Shown: piece after piece, positions 10,187-17,466 of the stretch
Position numbering within the stretch: the first letter of the stretch is position 1
Layout: the number at the start of each line of letters is the position of its first letter
Source: Actinomycetota bacterium
GTDB taxonomy: Bacteria; Actinomycetota; Acidimicrobiia; Acidimicrobiales; Iamiaceae
Direction: 5' to 3'
Length of the DNA: 64,000 bases
Assembly (NCBI GenBank): GCA_016185275.1
Contig: JACPNX010000013.1
Coordinates: 62,001-126,000 of the forward strand
Position numbers and translations under genes: made by a program
Notes under the pieces: model-generated
What the model saw: only the letters and a program-made list of their open reading frames with translations
The model's database searches: none
What the model was told of the DNA's origin: nothing

Positions 10187-10285
10187 TCAGGCCAACGTAC
10201 GCCGGTCCGCCCGCGGCCCTGAGGACGCGTTGGGTGCCGTGCCCGGCCGCAGGACCACCTCGACGAGAGCGGCGAACGACGCCAC
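10187..10285 (-). pseudogene. purS: purS 5' remnant
   Basis: From a GTG at 10285 the frame reads VASFAALVEVVLRPG, which matches the first beta strand of PurS (a subunit of phosphoribosylformylglycinamidine synthase), then loses similarity and stops after 32 codons. It begins 2 bases after the stop of the purC fragment, the position purS occupies in actinobacterial pur operons. The rest of purS is absent. This supports the view that the stretch is a piece cut out of a purC-purS junction. Confidence 0.45.
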
Positions 10286-10287
10286 GC

Positions 10288-10584
10288 TCACGCCCCCGAC
10301 ACGCCCGGCCAGTCGGCGAAGCGCAGGCTGGTGATGCGTTCGTACGCGGTCACGTAGCGCTCGCGGGATGCGTCGATGACCTCGGCCGGCAACACCGGGG
10401 GCGGCGGCGTCTTGTCCCAGTCGAGGGTCTCGAGGTGGTCGCGCAGCGGCTGCTTGTCGAACGACGGCGGCGTGCTGCCGGGCGTCCACTCGTCGGCCGG
10501 CCAGAACCGCGACGAGTCCGGCGTCATCACCTCGTCGCACAGCGAGAGGCACCCGTCGATGATCCCGAGCTCGAACTTGGTGTC
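10288..10584 (-). pseudogene. purC: purC 3' remnant (SAICAR synthase C-terminus)
   Basis: Beginning at DTKFELG, 98 codons match the C-terminal third of phosphoribosylaminoimidazole-succinocarboxamide synthase: LCDEVMTPDSSRFWPADEW, PSFDKQPLRDHLETLDWDKT, and ERYVTAYERIT. The whole ATP-binding N-terminal part is missing, and upstream of DTKFELG the frame has no purC similarity and runs into the neighbouring gene. PurC normally has about 240-300 residues. The fragment cannot be an active enzyme. The surviving codons are undamaged, which suggests the truncation is fairly recent. Confidence 0.8.
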
Positions 10585-10643
10585 GAGTTGGCCGACGACG
10601 TTCGGGGACGGATGGCAGATGAAGCCGACGACGGCCGAGAGCG

Positions 10644-11915
10644 CTAGAGGCCGCCGTTGTCGCTGCCGTGGACCGTGTCGCAGGCCCGCACCTGACCGGG
10701 CTTGATCTGCCCGCCACCGATGCCCTCGAGCGCCGAGAACGGGCCGCACGGCTGAGGCGTGATCCAGACGTGGATCATCGGGACCGGCTGCAGCTTCACG
10801 AGCGGCTTGCTGCAGGTGCCGTCGGCGTTGGTGAGCCCGCCGACGCGCGGCGGTCCACCGTCGTTGGTGAAGCAGAGGTTGTCGTGGATGTGCCACTGCG
10901 TGAGCGCCCCGCCCAGGTCCGGAACGCTGTCGAGCGTCGCGCCCGGCTTGAGCATGAACATGGCCGCCGCCAGCGTCCGCTTGCCGTCCTTGACCGTGTA
11001 GACGAGCGACTCGGGCTTGTCGGGGTCGAGGATCGTGTTGTCGGCGATGTACGACCAGTTGATGAAGTGCTCGGTGCCGGTGGCACCGTCGCCGATCGAC
11101 TTGAACCCGGCGGCCTCGGCCACGGCGGGGTCCGACCACTGCGGCAGCTTCACGAGCGTGGTGGCGAGGAGGTTCTCGGCGCGCGCCTGCTGCTTCAGCG
11201 TCACGCCGGGAATGCCGCCGAGATCGATCGGCTTGTCCGGATCGAACGGCTTCGGCGGCGTGACCGCCTTGGCTGCCTTGCCCGTGACGACGCGGGCCTT
11301 GCCGTCACCGCCGACCACAACCGTCTTTTCGGTGCTGGACCCGTGGGCGACCCGCCCGGCCTCGACCATCCCGGGCAGAGCGAGCACGACGATGGCGCCG
11401 GCGAGCACGCCCGCGAAGCGGGGAGCGGCCAGCCGCCGCGGGCGACTGGAGGCCGGGGCGGCTGGCCGCGCAGAGAAGGTCGAGCGGCTGACCGCCGCCC
11501 ACGCCGCGGCGACCGCAGCCACGGCGGCAAGGCTGGCGGCGAGCACGTCGGCCGCTTGAAGGGTGCCCGGGTCGTTGAGGCCGTCGATCATCGACAAGCC
11601 CTTGGTCTTCGCGACGATCCAGGCGACCACGAGAGAGGCGCTCACGAGCGCCCCTACCGCAGCCAGCCACCGGCGGGGCCGCACGAAGACGGCTACGGCC
11701 CAGACCAGCTGGACGAACGCCGCCACCGTGAAGGCGCGGGCCGCCTCGGGCTGCTGCGCATGCGCGCCGACCGCCGAAGCGTGCACCGCGGCGGCGCTCA
11801 GCGAGGCCGCCGCGCCGACGACGAGCGCGGCCGGGACGCGGCGGGATACGGCCGCCAGGCCCGGATCCGGCGGTGGAGCCGGTGTGGTCGACAGTGGTGC
11901 GTCGTGTGTGGTCAT
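10644..11915 (-). CDS. Membrane-anchored protein with conserved extracytoplasmic HxH domain
   Basis: A 423-residue protein of unrecognised family. About five hydrophobic segments occupy residues 25-215, ending with VLAGAIVVLALPGMVEAG. A soluble domain of about 200 residues follows, presumably outside the membrane. It has conserved-looking patches EHFINWSYIADN, LTQWHIHDNLCF and MIHVWITPQPCGPFSALEG; the WHIHD and MIHVW histidines could bind metal. The ATG at 11915 is chosen because GGGGGGA lies 9-14 bases upstream; an upstream extension has no such support. A TACGCT -10 box and a 7-5-7 inverted repeat lie ahead of it. Confidence 0.7.
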   Translation of the reverse strand: MTTHDAPLSTTPAPPPDPGLAAVSRRVPAALVVGAAASLSAAAVHASAVGAHAQQPEAARAFTVAAFVQLVWAVAVFVRPRRWLAAVGALVSASLVVAWIVAKTKGLSMIDGLNDPGTLQAADVLAASLAAVAAVAAAWAAVSRSTFSARPAAPASSRPRRLAAPRFAGVLAGAIVVLALPGMVEAGRVAHGSSTEKTVVVGGDGKARVVTGKAAKAVTPPKPFDPDKPIDLGGIPGVTLKQQARAENLLATTLVKLPQWSDPAVAEAAGFKSIGDGATGTEHFINWSYIADNTILDPDKPESLVYTVKDGKRTLAAAMFMLKPGATLDSVPDLGGALTQWHIHDNLCFTNDGGPPRVGGLTNADGTCSKPLVKLQPVPMIHVWITPQPCGPFSALEGIGGGQIKPGQVRACDTVHGSDNGGL

Positions 11916-11959
11916 CGAGCGTCGTCCCCCCGTGCGTTGACCCGCCGAGCGTACGACTT

Positions 11960-11978
11960 CTTGCAGCGACTCTGCAAG
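11960..11978. promoter_or_regulatory. Operator-like inverted repeat CTTGCAG-N5-CTGCAAG
   Basis: A perfect 7-bp inverted repeat with a 5-base spacer. On the minus strand its left arm supplies TTGCAG, which lies 18 bases before TACGCT, a plausible -35/-10 pair for the gene at 10644-11915. Repeats placed across a long -35/-10 spacer are typical of MerR-type regulation; a simple repressor site is the alternative. Confidence 0.45.
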
Positions 11979-12000
11979 GTAACGCGCGACGCCGGACGGT

Positions 12001-12963
12001 TCACGCCTCCGCCGCTTCGTCTTCGGGACCCGATGGTCCGCCGGGGCCCACGGGACCGGCCGGGCTGCCGGCGTCACCGGCGTCGCCGGGCGAAGCGCGG
12101 CTGCTGTCCGTGCCGTGCACGCCGTCCGGGTGGCCCACGCCGGCGGAACCTAAGTCAGGGGGCGGTTCGTCGGGTGGGCGGCGGGCCCGGAGGACGAGGA
12201 CCACCGTGCCGGCGACCGCCGCGCCGAGGCCCACCCACTGGCTCCCCGTGAGCCCCCGGTGGCGGGTGTCCTCGCGGAAGAAGTCGAGCGCGAAGCGGTT
12301 CAGCCCGTAGAGCGTGCCGAGCACGAGGCTCAGCAGGCCCCGGCGGGGCCACGCGCGCTCGCGCAGCCACCACACGATCGCGAAGATGGCGAGCACCGCC
12401 AGCAGGTCGTAGGCGGCGGTCAGGTGGACGACCTGGCCCGGCGGGCACGGCGAGCCGACGTTGCGGCCGACGTCCGGCGCCGCCGGGCATTGGAAGCCGA
12501 ACGGCACCGTCGTGATGCGGCCGAGGTGGTCGGCGATCACCACGTCGCCGATGCGACCTATGGCGACACCGAGCGGCAGCCAGGGCGCGGCGCGGTCGAG
12601 CAGCGTGAGGAAGTCGCGGCCCGTTCGATGGACCGACCACCAGGCGACGAGCAGCGCCGCGACGAGCCCGCCGAGGAGGCTGATCCCGCCTTTCCAGATC
12701 TCGAGCCACTCGAGCGGCGAGTCGTACGTCCCGAAGTTGTTGGCCACGTAGGCGACCCGGGCGCCGACGATGGCGGCGACGCCCGCACGGGTGAGAGTGC
12801 TCAGGACTTCGTCGTCGGGCACGCCCAGGCGGCGGGTGTCGCGCAGGAACAGGTTGGCGCCGACGAGGAAGCCCAGAACCGTGAAGATGCCGTGCGGGGA
12901 GACGGCCAGCGCGCCGCCGAGGCGGATCCGCACCAGCGGGTGATACCGGAGGGCGGCGAGCAC
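12001..12963 (-). CDS. Prolipoprotein diacylglyceryl transferase-like protein
   Basis: A 320-residue seven-helix protein with the Lgt layout: SPHGIFTVLGFLVGANLFLR at the start, GARVAYVANN, WKGGISLLGGLVAALLV (the family GG-hG motif), GVAIGRIGDVVIADHLGR, and LYGLNRFALDFFRED. This is closer to true Lgt than the gene at 8861, including the C-terminal R-F-x-x-D-F-x-R-E block. The signature GRIGNFxNGE is altered to GRIGDVVIADH. The GTG at 12963 lies 7 bases after TACCAT (12976-12971, minus strand), so it is probably leaderless. The last 60 residues are an acidic low-complexity tail. Confidence 0.8.
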   Translation of the reverse strand: MLAALRYHPLVRIRLGGALAVSPHGIFTVLGFLVGANLFLRDTRRLGVPDDEVLSTLTRAGVAAIVGARVAYVANNFGTYDSPLEWLEIWKGGISLLGGLVAALLVAWWSVHRTGRDFLTLLDRAAPWLPLGVAIGRIGDVVIADHLGRITTVPFGFQCPAAPDVGRNVGSPCPPGQVVHLTAAYDLLAVLAIFAIVWWLRERAWPRRGLLSLVLGTLYGLNRFALDFFREDTRHRGLTGSQWVGLGAAVAGTVVLVLRARRPPDEPPPDLGSAGVGHPDGVHGTDSSRASPGDAGDAGSPAGPVGPGGPSGPEDEAAEA

Positions 12964-12996
12964 CGCCGCGATGGTAGGGCCGTCGGCTCCGCGCTC

Positions 12997-13105
12997 CGGG
13001 CTCCGGTCGCCGGGCTGCGCCCCGGGCTCCGGTCGCCGGGCTGCGGCCGCGCCGGGCTCGGCCGGCGTCAGGCTGCGCCCGCGCCGGGCTCGGCCGGCGT
13101 TAGGC
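12997..13105. repeat. Two adjacent imperfect tandem duplications
   Basis: A 23-base segment at 12997-13019 recurs at 13023-13045 (period 26). A 25-base segment at 13049-13073 recurs with one mismatch at 13081-13105 (period 32). The second pair runs into the stop codon of the gene ending at 13100. The stretch is Gly/Cys-codon-like GC-rich filler between two same-strand genes, with no coding signal of its own. Confidence 0.6.
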
Positions 13106-14269
13106 CAACGCCCGCCCCGACCGGTCAGCGAGCCGCGGGTCGACGAGCAGCGACACGACGAGTCCGGCGAGGGCGCTGAGCACCACCGCGCCGGACCAGA
13201 GCTCGGCCGACCAACCGATGCCGTACTGGACCGCCACGCCGGCGAAGTAGCCCAGCCAGATGACGGCGGGGATCGCCGCGGCCGTCGCCGGCACGGGCGC
13301 TCGGCGCCGGGCCATCGCCTCTGCGACGACGCCTGCGAGCGGGAAGCCGACGGCGAGGAGCGGGCGTCGCAGATCGCCGAGGGCGGCCTCCATGATCCCG
13401 AGGGCGCTGAGCAGCACGAGATACGACCCCACCGGCAGGCGCCAGCGCCGGCGGAGCAGGACGACGGGCACCACGACGAGCACCGTGGTCAGCAGGATCC
13501 CACCGAGGACCCACATCTCCCGCAGCTGCTCGAAGGCGGGACGGGAGACGGTCGCGAAGTCGTGCACGTCCGTGCGGGCGGAGCCGAAGCGGACCGCGTC
13601 CGTGCCGAAGGGCGAGGCGTACATCGTGAAGAACATGGCCAGCCCGGTCACGAGCGCGATGCCCACCACCGGCCCGGCCACGTCCCGCAGCGCACGCGCG
13701 TCGTCGTCGGCCTGCCAGGCGACACGCAGCGGACCGGTGAGCGCGAGCGTTCCCCCGACCATGAGCAGGAGGTGCGTCGGGCTCAGCAGCGCCTCGACGC
13801 TGACCTCGACGCCGAACAGCTGGTGCCAGACCAGGTCGCCCGCGCCGCCCACGGCGAAGATGGCCAAGCCGACGAGGCTCAGCCCGTGCCCCTGGGGCAC
13901 CGCCGCGCGCCACGTGCGCCCCGGCTGGTGCTGCCGCCAGACCAGCCCGATGCCGACGGCCGAGGCTCCGGCGAAGCCGGAGTAGATCACCGCGTGCCAG
14001 GGAGTGAAGAACGAGTCGGGCCGTTGCGTCTGGTGGGCCCAACCGTCGAGGAAGAGTCCGATGAGCATCCAGATGCCGAAGCCCATCGTGGCGGCCGCCG
14101 CGAGCGGTCCCAGCGTGGGCCCTTCGCGCTCACCTCCGGCCGGCGCGGAGCCGTGCGCGGGTCCGGCGGCGAGGGGAGCAGGCGATGCCGCGATGCGTGC
14201 CGGCCCAGCGACCGCGCCGGCGTCGCGGGTCGGAGAGACGGCTCCTGCAGCGGGCGTGATCCCTGGCAT
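13100..14269 (-). CDS. Polytopic membrane protein (paralogue of 51366-53303)
   Basis: A 389-residue protein with about ten hydrophobic segments. Conserved-looking histidines lie at helix ends: GLFLDGWAHQTQ, FFTPWHAVIYSGFAG, GDLVWHQLFG and LLSPTHLLLMVGG. The same D-x-x-WH-x-LFG and PTHxxxM pattern occurs in the protein at 51366-53303, so the two are paralogues of a family I cannot name. The start is firm: GGAGGA lies 7 bases before the ATG. A CsoR-like operator overlaps its -10 box, and it is divergent from a copper-monooxygenase-like gene, so a role linked to copper is possible but unproven. Confidence 0.7.
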   Translation of the reverse strand: MPGITPAAGAVSPTRDAGAVAGPARIAASPAPLAAGPAHGSAPAGGEREGPTLGPLAAAATMGFGIWMLIGLFLDGWAHQTQRPDSFFTPWHAVIYSGFAGASAVGIGLVWRQHQPGRTWRAAVPQGHGLSLVGLAIFAVGGAGDLVWHQLFGVEVSVEALLSPTHLLLMVGGTLALTGPLRVAWQADDDARALRDVAGPVVGIALVTGLAMFFTMYASPFGTDAVRFGSARTDVHDFATVSRPAFEQLREMWVLGGILLTTVLVVVPVVLLRRRWRLPVGSYLVLLSALGIMEAALGDLRRPLLAVGFPLAGVVAEAMARRRAPVPATAAAIPAVIWLGYFAGVAVQYGIGWSAELWSGAVVLSALAGLVVSLLVDPRLADRSGRALA

Positions 14270-14302
14270 GGGCTTCCTCCTCGGTGCGGTGCCCACGACC
14301 CT

Positions 14303-14319
14303 ATACCGGGGAGGGGTAT
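14303..14319. promoter_or_regulatory. CsoR-type copper operator candidate
   Basis: ATACCGGGGAGGGGTAT is a 17-bp G-tract dyad (ATACC ... GGTAT) of the form bound by CsoR-family copper repressors; the known Bacillus subtilis CsoR site has the same arms and length. It overlaps TATAGG/TAGGGT (14305-14298, minus strand), the likely -10 region of the gene at 13100-14269. That geometry fits repression relieved by Cu(I). No CsoR gene is in the window. Confidence 0.55.
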
Positions 14320-14344
14320 GTGCCAAGAGCGGGGGCGCCCGGCC

Positions 14345-14377
14345 GAGCCGGGACCGAGCCGGGACCGGGCCGGGACC
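14345..14377. repeat. Three tandem 11-bp repeats upstream of the copper-protein gene
   Basis: GAGCCGGGACC occurs twice in a row, followed by GGGCCGGGACC. The period is 11 bases, about one helical turn, and the array ends 38 bases before the -10 box TACCCT. It may be regulator-binding DNA or simple slippage. Confidence 0.5.
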
Positions 14378-14415
14378 GCCCGGCGCGGCAAGTCGACCGC
14401 CGGCGCGGAGCTCGC

Positions 14416-14421
14416 TACCCT
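14416..14421 (+). promoter_or_regulatory. -10 box of copper-protein gene
   Basis: TACCCT lies 26 bases before the ATG at 14448. Unlike many neighbours this transcript would have a leader with a good ribosome-binding site (AGGAGGGG, 6 bases before the ATG). Confidence 0.45.
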
Positions 14422-14447
14422 GTCGGCGCCGATCCAGGAGGGGAACC

Positions 14448-15404
14448 ATGTCAATCGCGCGCAGTGTCCGCTTCGCCAAGGTCTTCGCCGTGCTGGCCGC
14501 TCTGGCCGCGGGGATGTCCTCGTGCACCGTGCCATTGAAGAACGCTCCGCCGGGCGGCGGCGCGGTCGTCACCCAGACGTTCCGACTGGGTCCGTTCAAC
14601 CTCGGCCCGAACGGCTCCTCCACCTGGCAGAACCAGGGCTCCACCACGACGGTGCCGCGCCCCAGCGGTTCGTTCGGCATCAAGACCATGACCTTCGACC
14701 TGGTGGACGCGAACGGCGTGCCCATCGACCGCATGGACGTGCACCTGCACCACGTCGTGATGATGCGCATCGGAGCAGCTGACCCCCTCTGCGGCAACAC
14801 CCGCTTCGGCGTCGGTGTGCCACTGTCGCCCTTCGCGGCGTCGGGCGCCGAGCGCACCCCGATCATGCTGCCCGACCCGTACACCTACCTGGTCAACTCC
14901 ACGGACACCTGGGCGGCGGCGTGGGACGTGATGAACATGTCGTCATCGTCCAAGCAGGTCTACATCAAGTACACGATCGGCTACCAGCCCGGGGCCACGG
15001 CCACGAACAGCCGCAACGTGACGCCGTACTTCCTCGACGTCAACGGTTGCCGCAGCTCCGACTTCAACGTGCCGGGCAACGGTGGCCCGGGCAGCGTCTA
15101 CACGAAGACCCAGACGTGGACGGCTCCGGCCGACGGCATCGCGGTCGCGACCGGTGGCCACCTGCACGACGGCGGTATCGACATCACGGCCTCACAGGTG
15201 ACTCCGTTCGGCGCGGTCGGGTGCAAGTCCGAGCCGACCTACGACGGCATGGGCATGCTGCGCAGCATGAGCGGCTGCTTCGACACGCGCCAAGCCATCA
15301 TCAAGAACGGCACGTACCAAGTCACCGCTCGCTACGACAACAGCACTGCCCGGCCGGCGGTGATGGGCATCATGATGTCCTACGTCTGGTACGGCACCCA
15401 GTAG
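14448..15404 (+). CDS. Secreted PHM-like type II copper protein
   Basis: A 318-residue exported protein. Residues 1-26 form a signal sequence ending AAGMSSC, possibly a weak lipobox with C26 as the lipidated residue. The body has the histidine pattern of copper type II, ascorbate-dependent monooxygenases (peptidyl-glycine hydroxylating and dopamine beta types): H99-x-H101-H102 in VHLHHVVMM, H238-x-H240 in GGHLHDGG and a late methionine cluster (M306-M310, MGIMM). In the family one HH-type set binds CuH and an HxH plus Met binds CuM. Six cysteines may form disulfides. It faces a CsoR-type operator, which strengthens the copper reading. The substrate is unknown. Confidence 0.72.
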   Translation: MSIARSVRFAKVFAVLAALAAGMSSCTVPLKNAPPGGGAVVTQTFRLGPFNLGPNGSSTWQNQGSTTTVPRPSGSFGIKTMTFDLVDANGVPIDRMDVHLHHVVMMRIGAADPLCGNTRFGVGVPLSPFAASGAERTPIMLPDPYTYLVNSTDTWAAAWDVMNMSSSSKQVYIKYTIGYQPGATATNSRNVTPYFLDVNGCRSSDFNVPGNGGPGSVYTKTQTWTAPADGIAVATGGHLHDGGIDITASQVTPFGAVGCKSEPTYDGMGMLRSMSGCFDTRQAIIKNGTYQVTARYDNSTARPAVMGIMMSYVWYGTQ

Positions 15405-15442
15405 ACCGCTGCGCCTCCGCGCTTGCCTCGGCAGGGGAATAT

Positions 15443-15459
15443 CCGACAATGTAGGTCGG
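15443..15459. promoter_or_regulatory. Rrf2/IscR-like operator candidate
   Basis: CCGAC-N7-GTCGG within ATATCCGACAATGTAGGTCG resembles type 1 IscR sites (YYGAC ... GTCRR). It lies about 45 bases before the peroxiredoxin ATG, where it would cover the promoter. Assignment to the Rrf2 family is by pattern only. Confidence 0.4.
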
Positions 15460-15502
15460 GTTTCCCATCTGCCTGCACTGCCACGATCACGGAGGAATTG
15501 AC

Positions 15503-16138
15503 ATGCCGATCCGCCTGGGTGACGACGCGCCCGACTTCACCGCCGAGACCACCGAGGGGACGATCAGCTTCCACGACTGGAAGGCCGACAGCTGGGCCGT
15601 GCTGTTCTCGCACCCCAAGGACTTCACACCCGTGTGCACGACCGAGCTCGGCCGCGTGGCCGCGCTCAAGCCCGAGTTCGACAAGCGCAACACGAAGGTG
15701 ATCGGCCTGTCGGTCGACCCGCTGGACAGCCACGAAGGCTGGAAGCAGGACATCGCCGACGTGACGGGCGCCGAGCTGAACTTCCCGCTGGTCGCGGACT
15801 CGGACCGCAAGGTCGCGGACCTGTACGACATGATCCACCCGAACGCCAACGACACCCTCACGGTGCGATCGGTGTTCGTGGTCGGCCCCGACAACAAGGT
15901 CAAGCTCACGCTGACCTATCCGGCTTCGACCGGGCGCAACTTCGACGAGCTGCTCCGCGTGATCGACTCGCTGCAGCTCACCGCCGGCTACTCGGTCGCC
16001 ACACCGGCTGACTGGAAGCAGGGCGAGGACGTGATCATCGCGCCCGCCGTGTCCGACGAGGATGCGAAGGAGAAGTTCCCGAAGGGGTTCGAGGCCAAGA
16101 AGCCCTACCTGCGGGTCACGCCCCAGCCGAACCTCTGA
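15503..16138 (+). CDS. 1-Cys (Prx6-type) peroxiredoxin
   Basis: A 211-residue peroxiredoxin. The catalytic motif is HPKDFTPVCTTELG, with the peroxidatic cysteine at C45 and the supporting T42 and P43; the partner arginine is in LTVRSVFVVGPD. Length, the extended C-terminal domain (YSVATPADWKQGEDVIIAP) and the absence of a second conserved cysteine place it in the Prx6 subgroup. It reduces hydrogen and organic peroxides in the cytoplasm. GGAGGA precedes the ATG by 7 bases. A CCGAC-N7-GTCGG dyad upstream suggests regulation by a redox or Fe-S sensing factor. Confidence 0.95.
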   Translation: MPIRLGDDAPDFTAETTEGTISFHDWKADSWAVLFSHPKDFTPVCTTELGRVAALKPEFDKRNTKVIGLSVDPLDSHEGWKQDIADVTGAELNFPLVADSDRKVADLYDMIHPNANDTLTVRSVFVVGPDNKVKLTLTYPASTGRNFDELLRVIDSLQLTAGYSVATPADWKQGEDVIIAPAVSDEDAKEKFPKGFEAKKPYLRVTPQPNL

Positions 16139-16160
16139 CCAGACCTGCGCTCGCCGGCCG

Positions 16161-16213
16161 GCCGCTCGGTCGCCGGCGGCGCGGATCGGTCCTCGGAGGG
16201 CCGCTCGGTCGCC
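16161..16213. repeat. 14-bp direct repeat in intergenic space
   Basis: GCCGCTCGGTCGCC occurs at 16161-16174 and 16200-16213. The 152-base gap between the peroxiredoxin and GGDEF genes shows nothing else recognisable. Confidence 0.5.
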
Positions 16214-16290
16214 CGTAGGCGAGCCGATGTCCGGCCCCCGCCAGGCGAGCATCCCGTCTATCGGGTGATGCCGCGCGCCATGATGGACTC

Positions 16291-17337
16291 ATGGAGATCG
16301 GTGCGCCGGCGGCGGCGCGCCTCGTCGGACCCGACAACCGCGCGCTCTGGCGCTGGGTGTTCGTGTGCCGCTACGTCGGGGTGGCTGTGCTCCTGATCGC
16401 GGCCATCGCGCTGCCCGAGCTGAGGGCCAAGCCGATCCTCGCGCTCGTCCTGCTCGGCGTGGCCTTCCCGTACTCGGTCGCCTCGAGCCGCGCCTACGCC
16501 CGGGACGGCCGGCCCGCCCGGTGGATGCCGTGGCTCGATCCCGTCGTCCCCGTGCTGGGCGGACTGCTCGCCCCGCCGTTCTTCGTGGTCGGGGCCCTGC
16601 TGTGCCTGGCGCCGCTGGCCCTCGCGCTGCTCTACGCCGGCCGCCGGACCGCCGTCGCGGCGGGTGCCAGCGCGTTCGTGTCCCTCACCGTCGTCGCCGT
16701 CGTCGTGAAGCCACCTCACGCCGGCGTGGTCCTGCTGGGCGTGGGGGTCAGCATGTTCTGGATCCTCAGTGCCACCGGCCTGCTGGCCGGGGCCGAGCGC
16801 CGGGCGCGCGACGAGCTCGTGCACCTGGCCAACCACGACCCGCTCACCGGCCTGGCCAACCGAAGGGCATACGAGGACGCCTTGCACCGTGCCCTGGCCG
16901 AGGCGGAGCGCCGGCACGCGCCGGTGGCCCTGCTCGTGATCGACCTCGACGGGTTCAAGGCGGTCAACGACACCCACGGCCACGACGCCGGCGACTCGCT
17001 CCCGCGAGCCCTCGCCAGCCGCCTGCTCGAGCGGGTCAGGCGCTCGGACCTGCTCGCGCGCACCGGAGGCGACGAGTTCGTGGTCCTGTGCACGACGAAC
17101 GTGACGCCTCGAGGCATGCACCTGCTCGCGCGGGACCTCGGGTACCTGGCGGCCAAGCCGGTGGCGATCGGAGCCAAGGAGGTGACCGTCTCCGCCAGCA
17201 TCGGCATCGCGTTCCACCCCGACCACGGGGACGACGCCCGCTCCCTGCAGCGAGCCGCCGACCTCGCCATGTACGAGGCCAAGCGCACGGGAGCCAGCGC
17301 GCTGGTGGCGGCCCGCCGCGCACCCGCGCACCGCTGA
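16291..17337 (+). CDS. Membrane-bound diguanylate cyclase (GGDEF)
   Basis: A 348-residue protein with about six N-terminal hydrophobic segments (residues 25-170) and a C-terminal GGDEF domain. The active-site loop RTGGDEFVVL is intact, and an RxxD inhibitory site (RRSD) lies exactly five residues before it, so product inhibition by c-di-GMP is likely. DPLTGLANRRAYEDAL opens the domain. It makes cyclic di-GMP from GTP. The membrane part matches no sensor I know and may detect a membrane-associated signal. The promoter was not clear. Confidence 0.92.
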   Translation: MEIGAPAAARLVGPDNRALWRWVFVCRYVGVAVLLIAAIALPELRAKPILALVLLGVAFPYSVASSRAYARDGRPARWMPWLDPVVPVLGGLLAPPFFVVGALLCLAPLALALLYAGRRTAVAAGASAFVSLTVVAVVVKPPHAGVVLLGVGVSMFWILSATGLLAGAERRARDELVHLANHDPLTGLANRRAYEDALHRALAEAERRHAPVALLVIDLDGFKAVNDTHGHDAGDSLPRALASRLLERVRRSDLLARTGGDEFVVLCTTNVTPRGMHLLARDLGYLAAKPVAIGAKEVTVSASIGIAFHPDHGDDARSLQRAADLAMYEAKRTGASALVAARRAPAHR

Positions 17338-17466
17338 GCGCTTCGGCGCCGACCAGCCGAACGCCCGTCGCCCGACTCGTGACGCCCGACGCCGGACGCG
17401 TGACAGGGCCGACCTCCGCGGGCCTGTGTCGAAGCGGGCGCGCGCTGCCGGCAGGCCGACGATCGG

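Noticed and set aside
17338-17466. A terminator hairpin (ACAGGGCC ... GGGCCTGT) between convergent genes
   Set aside because: The arms mismatch in the middle and the stem is weak. I see nothing else in this gap, so no feature was called.
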